Shown in pieces: positions 41,231 through 49,659 of a DNA stretch of 64,000 nt (position 1 is its first letter; the number at the start of each line of letters is the position of its first letter). The notes beneath the pieces are model-generated. The model searched no databases. It saw nothing but the letters and a program-made list of their open reading frames with translations, and was not told where the DNA came from. The position numbers and the translations under genes are program-made. This DNA comes from an uncultured Alphaproteobacteria bacterium (lineage in GTDB: Bacteria; Pseudomonadota; Alphaproteobacteria; Rs-D84), in NCBI GenBank assembly GCA_944389515.1, contig CALXMQ010000006.1, positions 1-64,000 on the forward strand, in the 5' to 3' direction.

Positions 41231-42811
41231 ATGGTTAAATATATCAATAATAATTCAGGTTTTCAGCAATGGAATGCTGCACGTGACGCCAGTGGCAATA
41301 AATCGCGCCTGGGCGGTATTTTGTGGTGGTTTATATTGTTCTTGGCGGCATGGTGGTTGTTATCGTGGTGGATGGCACCAAACAGCGCACAAACAGACAC
41401 TGGTGAAACACCGGTGGAAATGGTTGATTTGTCTGGTGTGCCTGTATCAGAAATAAAATCAGAAAACATAACCGCAAATGTCCAAGGATTACGTATATCA
41501 AACATAAAATTGCTGGATTATACCGCCGATGCGGCTGATGATAACACTGGTCCTGTTGTATTGTTGAGCGCCGAAAATACATACGCATTGGTTGGGATAA
41601 ATGCAAATGGCACAGATGCACCGACACAAACAACAGTATGGACACAAAACGGTGATACATATACATGGCGTAATTATGATGGTGTTGATTTTTCACGCCA
41701 GATATTGGTTGATGGATATGTAATATCTGTGACAGATACGGTAAACAACGCGTCTGATACAGAAATTTCAATCGCGCCATATGCAGAAATTTTACGTGCA
41801 AACGATATGGAATCTTCGGCTGGTGTTTATACTGGGGCTGTGGCGTTTGTAAATAATGATTTAGAACACGAAGATTGGCCACGTATTGCGGACAAATCTT
41901 TTGCATATACCACAACAAATGGTTTTATTGGATTCGTAGATCAATATTGGGAAACAGTATTATCTGTATCCAGTCCTGATCAAACAATGCGTGTACGCCC
42001 AGTTGGCGATTTGTTCAGTGTTGATACCATATCTGCACCGGTCCAGATTGCCCCAGGTGAAACACATACAATGACAACGCATTTATACATGGGACCACGC
42101 GATCACAGAATTTTACAAGGTGCCGATACACTGATTTCTGGCATTGACCAAACAGTAGATTATGGTTGGTTTTGGTTCTTTGTGCGGCCAATTTTATGGT
42201 TGTTGCATGTGTTAAATTCATTTGTGATGAATTATGGCGTGGCGATTATTATCATGACATTGTTGCTGCGTTTGGCCATGTGGCCATTGACACGTAAATC
42301 ATACGTATCAATGATGGCAATGCAGAAAATGCAACCAGAAATGGCACGTATTCAAAAATTATACGCCAATGACAAGGCGCGTATGCAAATGGAAATGATG
42401 CGTTTGTATCAAACACATAAAACATCGCCCATGTCTGGATGTTTACCAATGTTGATTCAGATACCAATATTTTTTGCGTTGTATAAAGCGTTATTGATAT
42501 CTGTTCAAATGCGCAGTGCACATTTCTTGTGGATATCTGATTTGGCGTCAATGGATCCATATTTCATATTGCCAATATTGATGGGGTTGACAATGTGGTT
42601 GCAACAACATCTGCAAACAGTGACCAACAATAAAAATGCGGCATCAAACGATGTGACCGCCCAAACCCAGAAAATGATGAAATGGATGCCACTGTTATTT
42701 ACTGTAATGTTTGCATGGATGCCCGCAGGATTGGTTCTGTATTGGACTGTTTCGAATATATTTGGCATTGGGCAAATGTATTATATTAAAAAGGTAACCC
42801 GTAACTTGTAA
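41231..42811 (+). CDS. yidC: Membrane protein insertase YidC
   Basis: 526 aa. It inserts and folds inner-membrane proteins alone or with SecYEG. There is an N-terminal anchor (LGGILWWFILFLAAWWLL), a periplasmic beta-sandwich of about 250 residues and the C-terminal core with VMNYGVAIIIMTLLLRLAMW, KMQPEMARIQKLYANDK and FTVMFAWMPAGLVLYWTVSN. The gram-negative layout is complete. Downstream of lspA rather than of rpmH-rnpA, so the usual cluster is broken. Terminator follows. Confidence 0.96.
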   Translation: MVKYINNNSGFQQWNAARDASGNKSRLGGILWWFILFLAAWWLLSWWMAPNSAQTDTGETPVEMVDLSGVPVSEIKSENITANVQGLRISNIKLLDYTADAADDNTGPVVLLSAENTYALVGINANGTDAPTQTTVWTQNGDTYTWRNYDGVDFSRQILVDGYVISVTDTVNNASDTEISIAPYAEILRANDMESSAGVYTGAVAFVNNDLEHEDWPRIADKSFAYTTTNGFIGFVDQYWETVLSVSSPDQTMRVRPVGDLFSVDTISAPVQIAPGETHTMTTHLYMGPRDHRILQGADTLISGIDQTVDYGWFWFFVRPILWLLHVLNSFVMNYGVAIIIMTLLLRLAMWPLTRKSYVSMMAMQKMQPEMARIQKLYANDKARMQMEMMRLYQTHKTSPMSGCLPMLIQIPIFFALYKALLISVQMRSAHFLWISDLASMDPYFILPILMGLTMWLQQHLQTVTNNKNAASNDVTAQTQKMMKWMPLLFTVMFAWMPAGLVLYWTVSNIFGIGQMYYIKKVTRNL

Positions 42812-42815
42812 TTCA

Positions 42816-43199
42816 TTATGCGTTACGTGTGCGCGCCGATGGCGCGCATTTTTTTAATAACAGCCTTTTGTACATACACAACGGTGTAATAACGCATGGG
42901 GCATGCATATCAATCGCCAATTTGCATAATTCAACACATGAACGACAACATATACGCGCACGTCGCATAAAATCATATGGGGGCATGCCTGGAATTGATA
43001 TAAATCGCCATCCGTGTATTCCCAATAATTTTATTGCACGCGTATTCAAATATATTTGTGCAATATGCCCATGCCGCACAAATTGATACATAATATATCG
43101 ATTGGGTGCGATATATATAATCGGCGCACAATGCCGTATTTTACGGCAAAATATACGTGGTATAATTCGTGATGTGTTTGGTGAAAAAGCAATAATCAT
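42816..43199 (-). CDS. Conserved-looking Cys-rich hypothetical protein, 127 aa
   Basis: Unrecognised. The sequence is basic with several hydrophobic stretches (HCAPIIYIAPNRYIMYQFVR) and a Cys cluster (RARICCRSCVELCKLAI). The last 17 codons run through the yidC terminator. Composition and Ile/Arg pattern look coding rather than random. The ATG at 43199 has no clear ribosome site. It lies just downstream of another unknown minus-strand gene and of the T4SS operon, but a terminator separates them. Real gene status is likely, function unknown. Confidence 0.55.
   Translation of the reverse strand: MIIAFSPNTSRIIPRIFCRKIRHCAPIIYIAPNRYIMYQFVRHGHIAQIYLNTRAIKLLGIHGWRFISIPGMPPYDFMRRARICCRSCVELCKLAIDMHAPCVITPLCMYKRLLLKKCAPSARTRNA
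42830..42855 (+). terminator. Intrinsic terminator of yidC
   Basis: TGCGCGCC (42830-42837) pairs with GGCGCGCA (42841-42848), followed by seven T residues. It lies inside the 3' end of the convergent gene. Confidence 0.9.
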
Positions 43200-43280
43200 A
43201 ATATTTGTTTCTGGTTATAAGTTGTTATTTGACGCGCGCCAGTGACGTTTTATCTGAAAATTGTTGTTGCCACATATATA

Positions 43281-43303
43281 AAAAAATCCGCATGGCGCGC
43301 GGA
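43281..43303 (-). terminator. Intrinsic terminator (minus strand)
   Basis: TCCGC and GCGGA arms (43287-43303), followed on the minus strand by seven T residues. It ends the 115-aa gene. Confidence 0.78.
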
Positions 43304-43338
43304 CATTATGCGATGCCAATGATGCACCCGACACATGC

Positions 43339-43686
43339 TTATTCTATCCAGCCGCGTGCTGTGGCCGCGTTTTCCAGCGTTTTCATTGCGTCGTTCCATA
43401 ATGCTGCGGCACGATTTTCTGCCCAGATATATTGGTGTGGGGCACGTCGACGATCGCCGAATTTTTTCATTACATCCAGTTGAGAATCTGATAATTGTCC
43501 TGATAAATATAATTTTGTTATCAATGTTTCTACATCTAACAATTCGCATACGCGCCGCCGACATCCATGATTTCTGATGATTCCATTTTGCACAGATTTT
43601 GAATACAAGAACCAAAACCATAATTGTTCTGCGCTTTGGAATTTTTCCGTATTTATTGGTGTGTTTGATATATTTTGTGTTTTCAT
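43339..43686 (-). CDS. Hypothetical protein, 115 aa
   Basis: Unrecognised, soluble and well formed: EKFQSAEQLWFWFLYSKSVQ, a Cys/Arg segment (HGCRRRVCELLDVETLITKL), QLDVMKKFGDRRRAPHQYIW and AALWNDAMKTLENAATARGW. The order suggests a compact helical fold. The ATG at 43686 has AGGGAGAAGAG upstream, one of the best ribosome sites in this region. It is downstream of the virB10-like gene on the same strand but separated by a terminator, so it has its own promoter. Confidence 0.7.
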   Translation of the reverse strand: MKTQNISNTPINTEKFQSAEQLWFWFLYSKSVQNGIIRNHGCRRRVCELLDVETLITKLYLSGQLSDSQLDVMKKFGDRRRAPHQYIWAENRAAALWNDAMKTLENAATARGWIE

Positions 43687-43995
43687 TTTCTCTTCTCCCT
43701 TTTGATGTTTGTGAACAGATATATAATCAAATAAATCGAACATGTAAAATATTACAACCAACGGTTGAACAACGAATCAGAAAAGCAAAAAGTTTTAAGA
43801 TTTTGTCTGATACCATCGAATCGAATTATTTGATGTATTTTGATTTTTTGTATAAATAAAAATGCGCGCCATTGCGCGCACAATTTTAATATCAAATTTA
43901 TTTATAGTGCACATATCATATACGTCAAGCATTGTTATAAAAAAAATCCGTGGCATATTACCCACGGACATATTTATATCCCATAATTTGTGGTT
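43687..43995. other. Intergenic stretch with two terminators
   Basis: Between the 115-aa gene and virB10. TGCGCGC (43863-43869) pairs with GCGCGCA (43874-43880), T-rich after it on the plus strand. TCCGTGG (43947-43953) pairs with CCACGGA (43962-43968) and, read on the minus strand, is followed by eight T residues: this is the terminator of the T4SS operon. A plus-strand frame to 43859 lacks a credible start. Nothing else is seen. Confidence 0.7.
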
Positions 43996-46485
43996 TTAGA
44001 GTATTGGTGGGAAACAATCGCCACCGGCCTCTGGACAACAGTTAAAACCTTGTTCGCCCATATCTGTATATATTTCACCTGGACAACATCCGTATTCATC
44101 GGGTAATGCGCCACCTTCGCAGGTTATAACGGCCTCGGTCGTGGCGGCATCTGTGGCAGGTGCATCAACAAATGGATTTTGTATTGCGCCACTGTCATCA
44201 TACGTCAGACCCAATATATCTTCATTATACGCCTGATTCCCACTGATACCGGTCAATCCACCCAGTTGATTGTTTTTTCCAACAGACGATGTTACATTAT
44301 AACTATTTTTGAATTGCTCCTGCTGGTTTTGATATAACGCATCCTGTTGGGCATTGCTGATTGCCTGGTAATTCATTGATTGACAATACGCCAACACTGT
44401 TCTGTAATCGTATCTAGATTCATTAATTGCTGTGGTTTTTGTCGGGTCTATATCCCATAAACCATCATCTGTGTTATTTGTACAGAACTGTTCTAAATTA
44501 AATGACCGAACCTGACCAACCCAAGAAGGATCAGAATAATCTATAATCGGTTTTTGTGTGACCCAATCGTCATATCTTATATTTCGACTTTTATCATCGG
44601 CGGCAAAACCAGATGCTGCTTGTACCTTAGAAACTGCGCATTCTTTGGAATTATCATTACCGCATGTAATTACCAAATCCATTGGTGAATATACAGTTAT
44701 ACGTGTACCTGCGGCAATAGAGAACGGTGGCACCGTGTTATCCATCGCATCAACCAGTAATTTTTGTGCAACCTGGTTCCATGCAGAAATAACTTCTTGT
44801 TTGGCCAGTTCCGAAGAACGCACCGTACCACTTTGTACAACAGTATTGTTATCTAAATCAATTTGATTGATAAAAGTATCCGCGATTGGCGCAATCATGT
44901 TTACCGCCGCCGGTACAATCGCGGTCAACATTGGCATAACCAACTGTTCAACATAATCTGTACTGCCATGACCAGGTACACCCGCACGCCCCTGGGAATC
45001 GCCAGAAAAAGGCGCATTTTTGTCAGTGAAATTAAACTCTACACCACTGGGTAATATAAATTGATACCACTTTATTTCCATACGCCCGATTGTTTGATAT
45101 GGACCCGGCAAATCACCCGTAACATACCCCAGCATCAATGTACCAGTTGGTATTACAACCGTTCGTCCATCATCAGAATAAACATTGCGATCAACAGTGG
45201 CGCGTACTGGCAAAGATTGACCTTGGGAATATATTTGCGGATCTGCGCGAACTTCGGACACTATGGTCGCAGGAATTGGTTTATATTGACGCAATACAAA
45301 TTTTCTGTCATACGGGTCTGATGAAAATACCGCTGTACCAGTTGTCCCTATTTTTATATCTGGTTCTGGTGCTGGATTCAGTGCGATTCTTGCAACTTTT
45401 CCTGTTGTACCGGTTGGGTATTGTAAAGCATTTAATTCTGCGGCGGTCAGTTGTGTTGCGCGGTTTTCTGTGCGTGTTGTCGCCGGATTAGACAGTTGCG
45501 GCAATGAACCATTTTGTATTGTTGTATATCCAATATGTTCCGCATCTGTACCAATTTTTTGCCCAGGATTCTTGATGTCTGTGATAATGCCGTTATCCGG
45601 GTTATATGTTCCGGTTGGATTATCGCATTCTGTATCAGAAAAAGGATGATAATAATATGCGCCACCACTGGGGCGTATCCATCCACTTTGCACACCAGAT
45701 AAATTATATGCCGGCATGGCAAAGTCAGAACATGCCTCTGGCGGACGAACATAATCTGGGGTATCCGATGCCGTAACCGATGTGGTTGTTGTGGTATCTT
45801 TGAACAAGAAATCATCATCTGGTGCGATTGCATCTAAATCATTTTTTATTTCTTGCTGATATGTTGGCTTTACCGGTTCTGGCTTTGCAATATCTGAAAT
45901 TTCAGGTTCAGATACGGGTTCTAAATCCACTGGCGCGACCGGGGTCGGTTCTGGTTCTGGTAACGGTTCTGGTTCCGGTAACACCAATCCTTTGGCGCCC
46001 AATACCAATACGATTTTATTTGTATTTTTCATGGCGTCGGGCATATCAATCCCACGCCAGTCAATATAAATTGCCGACGCTGTTGCATCTGTGGGTTGGG
46101 GGGGATTGTATGTTACACGCACAGAACAAGATGTGCTGGTATCTATTTGTCCCAATGCGGTACATGTATTTTGATAACTGAATCCCGGGACATTATCTGC
46201 CATGCGTATATCCAGAATTTTTACAGGTGCACTGGCAGATATTTTGATGGTTTCTGTTTCACCGCCGTCACCAACAATAACCGCGCCCCAATCAATCGTT
46301 TCTGGGGATACGTTCAGTGTTATTTTTTCGTCGTCTGTGTTTTCCAGTTTTTCTTCTTCACGTCCCGTCATCAGCAACGTAATCAGTATCAGTACGACAA
46401 CAAATGCCGCCGCCAATAACAACCATTGAATATGCTTTGGTGTGCTTTTACGTAAATCAGAAAATTGCTTTTTTAACTTGTTCAT
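43996..46485 (-). CDS. VirB10/TrbI-like type IV secretion protein with Ig-like insert
   Basis: 829 aa. In order: a membrane helix (20-40, WLLLAAAFVVVLILITLLM); a beta-rich Ig-like domain (about 50-150, TLNVSPETIDWGAVIVGDGG) of the ASPM/choice-of-anchor kind; a Pro/Glu-rich span (PEPEPLPEPEPTP); and a TrbI-type core with IPTGTLMLGYVTGDLPGPYQ, GRMEIKWYQFILPSG and DSQGRAGVPGHGSTDYVEQL. It ends in a Cys-rich tail (YGCCPGEIY, GFNCCPEAGGDC). VirB10 spans both membranes and links ATPase energy to the outer-membrane pore. Last gene of virB8-virB9-virB10. A GTG at 46494 is an alternative start. Confidence 0.88.
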   Translation of the reverse strand: MNKLKKQFSDLRKSTPKHIQWLLLAAAFVVVLILITLLMTGREEEKLENTDDEKITLNVSPETIDWGAVIVGDGGETETIKISASAPVKILDIRMADNVPGFSYQNTCTALGQIDTSTSCSVRVTYNPPQPTDATASAIYIDWRGIDMPDAMKNTNKIVLVLGAKGLVLPEPEPLPEPEPTPVAPVDLEPVSEPEISDIAKPEPVKPTYQQEIKNDLDAIAPDDDFLFKDTTTTTSVTASDTPDYVRPPEACSDFAMPAYNLSGVQSGWIRPSGGAYYYHPFSDTECDNPTGTYNPDNGIITDIKNPGQKIGTDAEHIGYTTIQNGSLPQLSNPATTRTENRATQLTAAELNALQYPTGTTGKVARIALNPAPEPDIKIGTTGTAVFSSDPYDRKFVLRQYKPIPATIVSEVRADPQIYSQGQSLPVRATVDRNVYSDDGRTVVIPTGTLMLGYVTGDLPGPYQTIGRMEIKWYQFILPSGVEFNFTDKNAPFSGDSQGRAGVPGHGSTDYVEQLVMPMLTAIVPAAVNMIAPIADTFINQIDLDNNTVVQSGTVRSSELAKQEVISAWNQVAQKLLVDAMDNTVPPFSIAAGTRITVYSPMDLVITCGNDNSKECAVSKVQAASGFAADDKSRNIRYDDWVTQKPIIDYSDPSWVGQVRSFNLEQFCTNNTDDGLWDIDPTKTTAINESRYDYRTVLAYCQSMNYQAISNAQQDALYQNQQEQFKNSYNVTSSVGKNNQLGGLTGISGNQAYNEDILGLTYDDSGAIQNPFVDAPATDAATTEAVITCEGGALPDEYGCCPGEIYTDMGEQGFNCCPEAGGDCFPPIL

Positions 46486-46531
46486 AACGACCACTGTTCC
46501 TTAGCCAACACAATCCCCCATAACAACACGT

Positions 46532-46557
46532 GTAACCAGTTACAAGTAACCGGTTAC
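46532..46557. promoter_or_regulatory. Two tandem GTAAC-type palindromes upstream of virB10
   Basis: GTAACCAGTTAC (46532-46543) and GTAACCGGTTAC (46546-46557) lie two bases apart, between the virB9 stop and the virB10 start. The same 12-mer occurs once upstream of virB8. Confidence 0.65.
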
Positions 46558-46561
46558 AATA

Positions 46562-48097
46562 TTATTGTATGCGTACAACACTGCAACTGGTGCCACTGAA
46601 TTCCAATAATTTATTGCACAAATCTTGGGCCACAGTGACATCAGATAATGGACCAATGCGTAAACGATACAAACGTGCCGCTGATGATTCAGAACCCAAA
46701 TCACCAACACCTTGTTCATCAACCGCAAAGAACACCATATCTTTATACGGGGTCAATATACCTTGACCATCCGCACCACTGAATTTTGCCAACAAATTCG
46801 CCCAATAATCATCCAGTGCCTTGACAGATGTGTCTGATTTTAATTCAACCGCAACACCAGTTTGATTGCTGGTAATCAATGGAATATTTGATTGTGGTAA
46901 AAATGAACCAGCTGTTAAACGTTCTGTTGGTATCATATTTACCCCAGATGTTCCCGATGATGTGCCATATGTTGCTGTTGGTATTGCATAACCAGCCGGC
47001 GCATAATACCCCGTGGTTGTGCCCCCCATCTGCATATTACCAATCATCATTGGTGTTGTCGTATATCCGTTCGCAGACGCATTTATTGCATTTACATCCG
47101 CCGTATATGCAATATTATTCAACGATTGACCAGACATAATACTTTGTGCAACATTGGCTTCTGCCAAAGCCATAACCGATGCCGTATCAGCAATCAAGAA
47201 CGGCTTATCACGCTTTTTAATACATACAATGCGTTGACCACTGCGCAAAACCATGTCACCAACGGCTTCGACTATCAATAAACGTCCATCTTCGCCATCT
47301 GTGCGGAAACCAACCGGGGATTCACCACCTTCGATAAGTAATGATACCACTGGGCGTTGGGTCATAGAAATAACCTTGTCCCCAAAGTCAATATATGTAA
47401 ATATTTTATCGCGCCATACACGTTCTGGGGCAATTACATAATCGTCTGGGTTTGGAACAAAAATATCCAAATCAAACCGGAATTCAGACGGATCTATTTT
47501 CATAGATTTAATCCACCCATAATCTTCGCCATCAACACCAACAGTGCTGGATGCATTGGATACTTTTTTGAATATGGATGAAGAACCACCAACAGCCGCT
47601 GTTGCGCCGGCGGCATTGGGCAGATTTGAATTTCCATCTAATGAAACATCAACCTGGGAATATGTAATTTCACTGGAATTAGACGGTTCACTGCGCAGAT
47701 AAAATGTGTACACATTACCAGATTCACCCGTCACAATCAGATTTGTATCAGAACCCTGGTTACTGGCAACCGGGGTTATAAACATTGTACTGCCCCCTTG
47801 GGTTGCATCGATTGAAAACAAACCATCATTACCAATAACCGCATCTGCAATTTTTTCACCATTGGGCAAAGTTATCAATGTTGTCATGCCATTACGCAAT
47901 TTGACGGGTAAAACACTGCCCTTGGTCCAGGTCAGTTGTGCGTATCCGGGTTTTAAGCTGCCTGCGGCCATATTCGCGGTCGGATTGTCCCACGCACTTT
48001 GCACACCGTAATTAGTGGCAGCACCCATTGCGCCACTGCATGCCATTGCCAGACATAATACGGATACATTTAACTTTAACGCCTTTGCAAATGTCAT
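46562..48097 (-). CDS. VirB9-like type IV secretion protein fused to a SPOR domain
   Basis: 511 aa. A signal peptide (LNVSVLCLAMACSGAMGA) is followed by a VirB9/DotH-type N-terminal part (VLPVKLRNGMTTLITLPNGE, IADAVIGNDGLFSID, TNLIVTGESGNVYTFYLRS) and a second beta domain (ERVWRDKIFTYIDFG). The last 70 residues read FAVDEQGVGDLGSES, RLYRLRIGPLSDVTVAQDL and SCSVVRIQ, a SPOR peptidoglycan-binding domain, which ordinary VirB9 proteins lack. A Gly/Thr/Asn-rich linker joins them. It should form the outer-membrane ring with VirB10. AAGGAAAG precedes the ATG. Confidence 0.85.
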   Translation of the reverse strand: MTFAKALKLNVSVLCLAMACSGAMGAATNYGVQSAWDNPTANMAAGSLKPGYAQLTWTKGSVLPVKLRNGMTTLITLPNGEKIADAVIGNDGLFSIDATQGGSTMFITPVASNQGSDTNLIVTGESGNVYTFYLRSEPSNSSEITYSQVDVSLDGNSNLPNAAGATAAVGGSSSIFKKVSNASSTVGVDGEDYGWIKSMKIDPSEFRFDLDIFVPNPDDYVIAPERVWRDKIFTYIDFGDKVISMTQRPVVSLLIEGGESPVGFRTDGEDGRLLIVEAVGDMVLRSGQRIVCIKKRDKPFLIADTASVMALAEANVAQSIMSGQSLNNIAYTADVNAINASANGYTTTPMMIGNMQMGGTTTGYYAPAGYAIPTATYGTSSGTSGVNMIPTERLTAGSFLPQSNIPLITSNQTGVAVELKSDTSVKALDDYWANLLAKFSGADGQGILTPYKDMVFFAVDEQGVGDLGSESSAARLYRLRIGPLSDVTVAQDLCNKLLEFSGTSCSVVRIQ

Positions 48098-48131
48098 AAT
48101 AACTTTCCTTCCGTTTTTTGTATTTATTCTT

Positions 48132-48830
48132 TTATATTTCACCGTCATCGGTCAAATATCCTGTATCCAAAGGATCGCCATTTCCAGATTCAACCGTGTA
48201 TTCAGAAACGCGGATTCCCAATGGATTATTCATACGGTCAGACCATTTTATTTCTGGGGTATCTGCCATATCTAGTTTTATTCTTATTTTATAATCTTTT
48301 TTATCCATCTGTCTATTACTATCTTCACAGAAATATTTGAAATTTACAGAATATTCATTGTTTTCTGTATTTATTGGTTCAATCGCCAATGTATTGGTGG
48401 TATCAAATTCCACAGAACAAGAAAATTCAAAGTCTGGGACGCCACTCATCCACGCGTTCCACATATTTGTTTGTGTAAATGCACTGTATACATCTGGCGC
48501 AGACCATGCATACACAACGCCGTCAACATCGTTGTTCCATTTTGTACGCATTTCACGGGCGTTTGGCACAATTTCATTTCTGGCGCGGATATATTCACGG
48601 ATAAATGTTCGTTTATATATATCCAGATTTTCATCACTGGGCACCATTTCACGCAAAACAATTTCTAAATCATTTTTTGGTGCAGACATTAAAAAGAAGA
48701 CCTGGGGACGGTTTAATGGATACATGTTATACAGCGTTATACCCAATACCCCCAGCACCACCAACATTGCGGCGAACACAAATGTCATCAACCTGGACAG
48801 TAAAATTGGCGGTTCAACACGGGTTTGCAA
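48132..48830 (-). CDS. VirB8-like type IV secretion protein
   Basis: About 232 aa. A short cytoplasmic tail and one membrane helix (LMTFVFAAMLVVLGVLGITL) precede a periplasmic NTF2-like domain with KRTFIREYIRARNEIVPNAR and VYSAFTQTNMWNAWM, matching VirB8/TrbF/DotI-type proteins that assemble the inner-membrane complex. I choose a TTG start at 48830 because AAGGAG lies nine bases upstream; the frame stays open to 48887 but without a ribosome site. First gene of the operon, 34 bases before virB9. No VirB4, VirB6 or VirB11 genes are in the window. Confidence 0.82.
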   Translation of the reverse strand: MQTRVEPPILLSRLMTFVFAAMLVVLGVLGITLYNMYPLNRPQVFFLMSAPKNDLEIVLREMVPSDENLDIYKRTFIREYIRARNEIVPNAREMRTKWNNDVDGVVYAWSAPDVYSAFTQTNMWNAWMSGVPDFEFSCSVEFDTTNTLAIEPINTENNEYSVNFKYFCEDSNRQMDKKDYKIRIKLDMADTPEIKWSDRMNNPLGIRVSEYTVESGNGDPLDTGYLTDDGEI

Positions 48831-48857
48831 AGTGTTTCTCTCCTTCTTATTAAATAG

Positions 48858-48907
48858 ATTGTAGAAAAAAGTCAGACAGTTACGCAAGCAAAAAAGTAAC
48901 CAGTTAC
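48858..48907 (-). promoter_or_regulatory. T4SS operon promoter with upstream palindrome
   Basis: Read on the minus strand, TTGCGT (48887-48882) and TACAAT (48863-48858) are 18 bp apart. GTAACCAGTTAC (48896-48907) lies eight bases upstream of the -35, and a half site GTAACTG follows the -35. The geometry suits an activator. Confidence 0.65.
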
Positions 48908-48988
48908 CTGTTATTCATAACTGATGTACAACCAGGGTGTTGTGGATAATGGTGGTGTTGGTGACAAATGCCCGGCGTAACTTTTTGC

Positions 48989-49017
48989 TTGCAGTGACAA
49001 AATTAAAAAAGTATAAT
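48989..49017 (+). promoter_or_regulatory. Promoter of tRNA-Trp-secE-nusG
   Basis: TTGCAG (48989-48994) and TATAAT (49012-49017) are 17 bp apart. A second candidate, TTGATT (49027) and TATCTT (49049) at 16 bp, is nearer to the tRNA. Confidence 0.65.
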
Positions 49018-49107
49018 AATTTCCGCTTGATTTTCTGTATGTTTGTGCTATCTTTACCCGGACTATGGGGTCAGACGGTACAACAGACGGGTAATTTTAC
49101 AGGTTCC

Positions 49108-49181
49108 AGGGGCATAGTTCAACGGTAGAATATCGGTCTCCAAAACCGCGGATGAGGGTTCGATTCCTTCTGCCCCTGCCA
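49108..49181 (+). tRNA. tRNA-Trp (CCA)
   Basis: AGGGGCA acceptor strand, D arm with AGTTCAACGGTAGAA, anticodon loop CTCCAAA giving anticodon CCA, T arm with GGTTCGATTCC, and encoded CCA after TGCCCCTG. tRNA-Trp directly ahead of secE-nusG is the common bacterial order. Confidence 0.95.
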
Positions 49182-49190
49182 CAAAATTCA

Positions 49191-49215
49191 CCAAAATATG
49201 CTTGTCATATTTTGG
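49191..49215 (+). terminator. Strong hairpin after tRNA-Trp
   Basis: CCAAAATATG and CATATTTTGG are perfect 10-bp arms around CTTGT, extended outward by AAAATTC/GAATTTT. It could trim or end the tRNA transcript; the T-run is weak. Confidence 0.6.
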
Positions 49216-49344
49216 GGAATTTTAAGTCATGGTGTGGGTAAAGGAAACGAACCCGAATACATAAAATGCTGGGTTCGCATACGAGTTAGATTTTGCAAGC
49301 GCAGCGCAGCGAAATCTGTACGAGTGGTGAGGCAATGCCGAACT

Positions 49345-49363
49345 TTCCTTCTGCCCCTGCCAC
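49345..49363 (+). repeat. Duplicate of the tRNA-Trp 3' end
   Basis: The 19-mer TTCCTTCTGCCCCTGCCAC is identical to 49164-49182, the end of tRNA-Trp plus one base. The copies are 181 bp apart. The second copy is also followed by a hairpin (GAAATTT/AAATTTC enclosing ATTGGC/GCCAAT). Between the copies lie CGAACCC/GGGTTCG and AGATTT/AAATCT pairings but no gene. This has the look of an attachment-site scar. Confidence 0.75.
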
Positions 49364-49459
49364 GAAATTTCGTTATTGGCAGCGCCAATTAAGAAATTTC
49401 AGTGCCCACCGAAGCATTTTGCGAAGGCGGGCGATTGTGAAGTGTTTGGGATTGTTTAT

Positions 49460-49639
49460 ATGAAGAAAATACTGGATTATATTAAATCGGTGCGCAGTGA
49501 ATGGTTCAAAATTGTATGGCCGTCACGCGACACTGTTATTCGTGCAACAATTATGATTCTGGTGTTTTCCGGATTGGCGGCGTTGTTCTTTTTTGTGGTT
49601 GACAGTGTTTTGAACGCGCTGATGGGCTGGATTTTCTAA
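49460..49639 (+). CDS. secE: Preprotein translocase subunit SecE
   Basis: 59 aa, one membrane helix (TIMILVFSGLAALFFFVVD) after the conserved amphipathic helix KSVRSEWFKIVWPSRDTVIR. It is the short single-span SecE typical of Alphaproteobacteria. The ATG at 49460 is the conserved start; no strong ribosome site is visible. nusG follows after 20 bases. Confidence 0.95.
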   Translation: MKKILDYIKSVRSEWFKIVWPSRDTVIRATIMILVFSGLAALFFFVVDSVLNALMGWIF

Positions 49640-49659
49640 ACGGGCGAAGGGGATTTATA

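Noticed and set aside
43599-43859. 86-codon plus-strand frame ending before a hairpin
   Set aside because: Its first half is antisense to the 115-aa gene and no start codon with a ribosome site is found for the second half; a small gene cannot be fully excluded.
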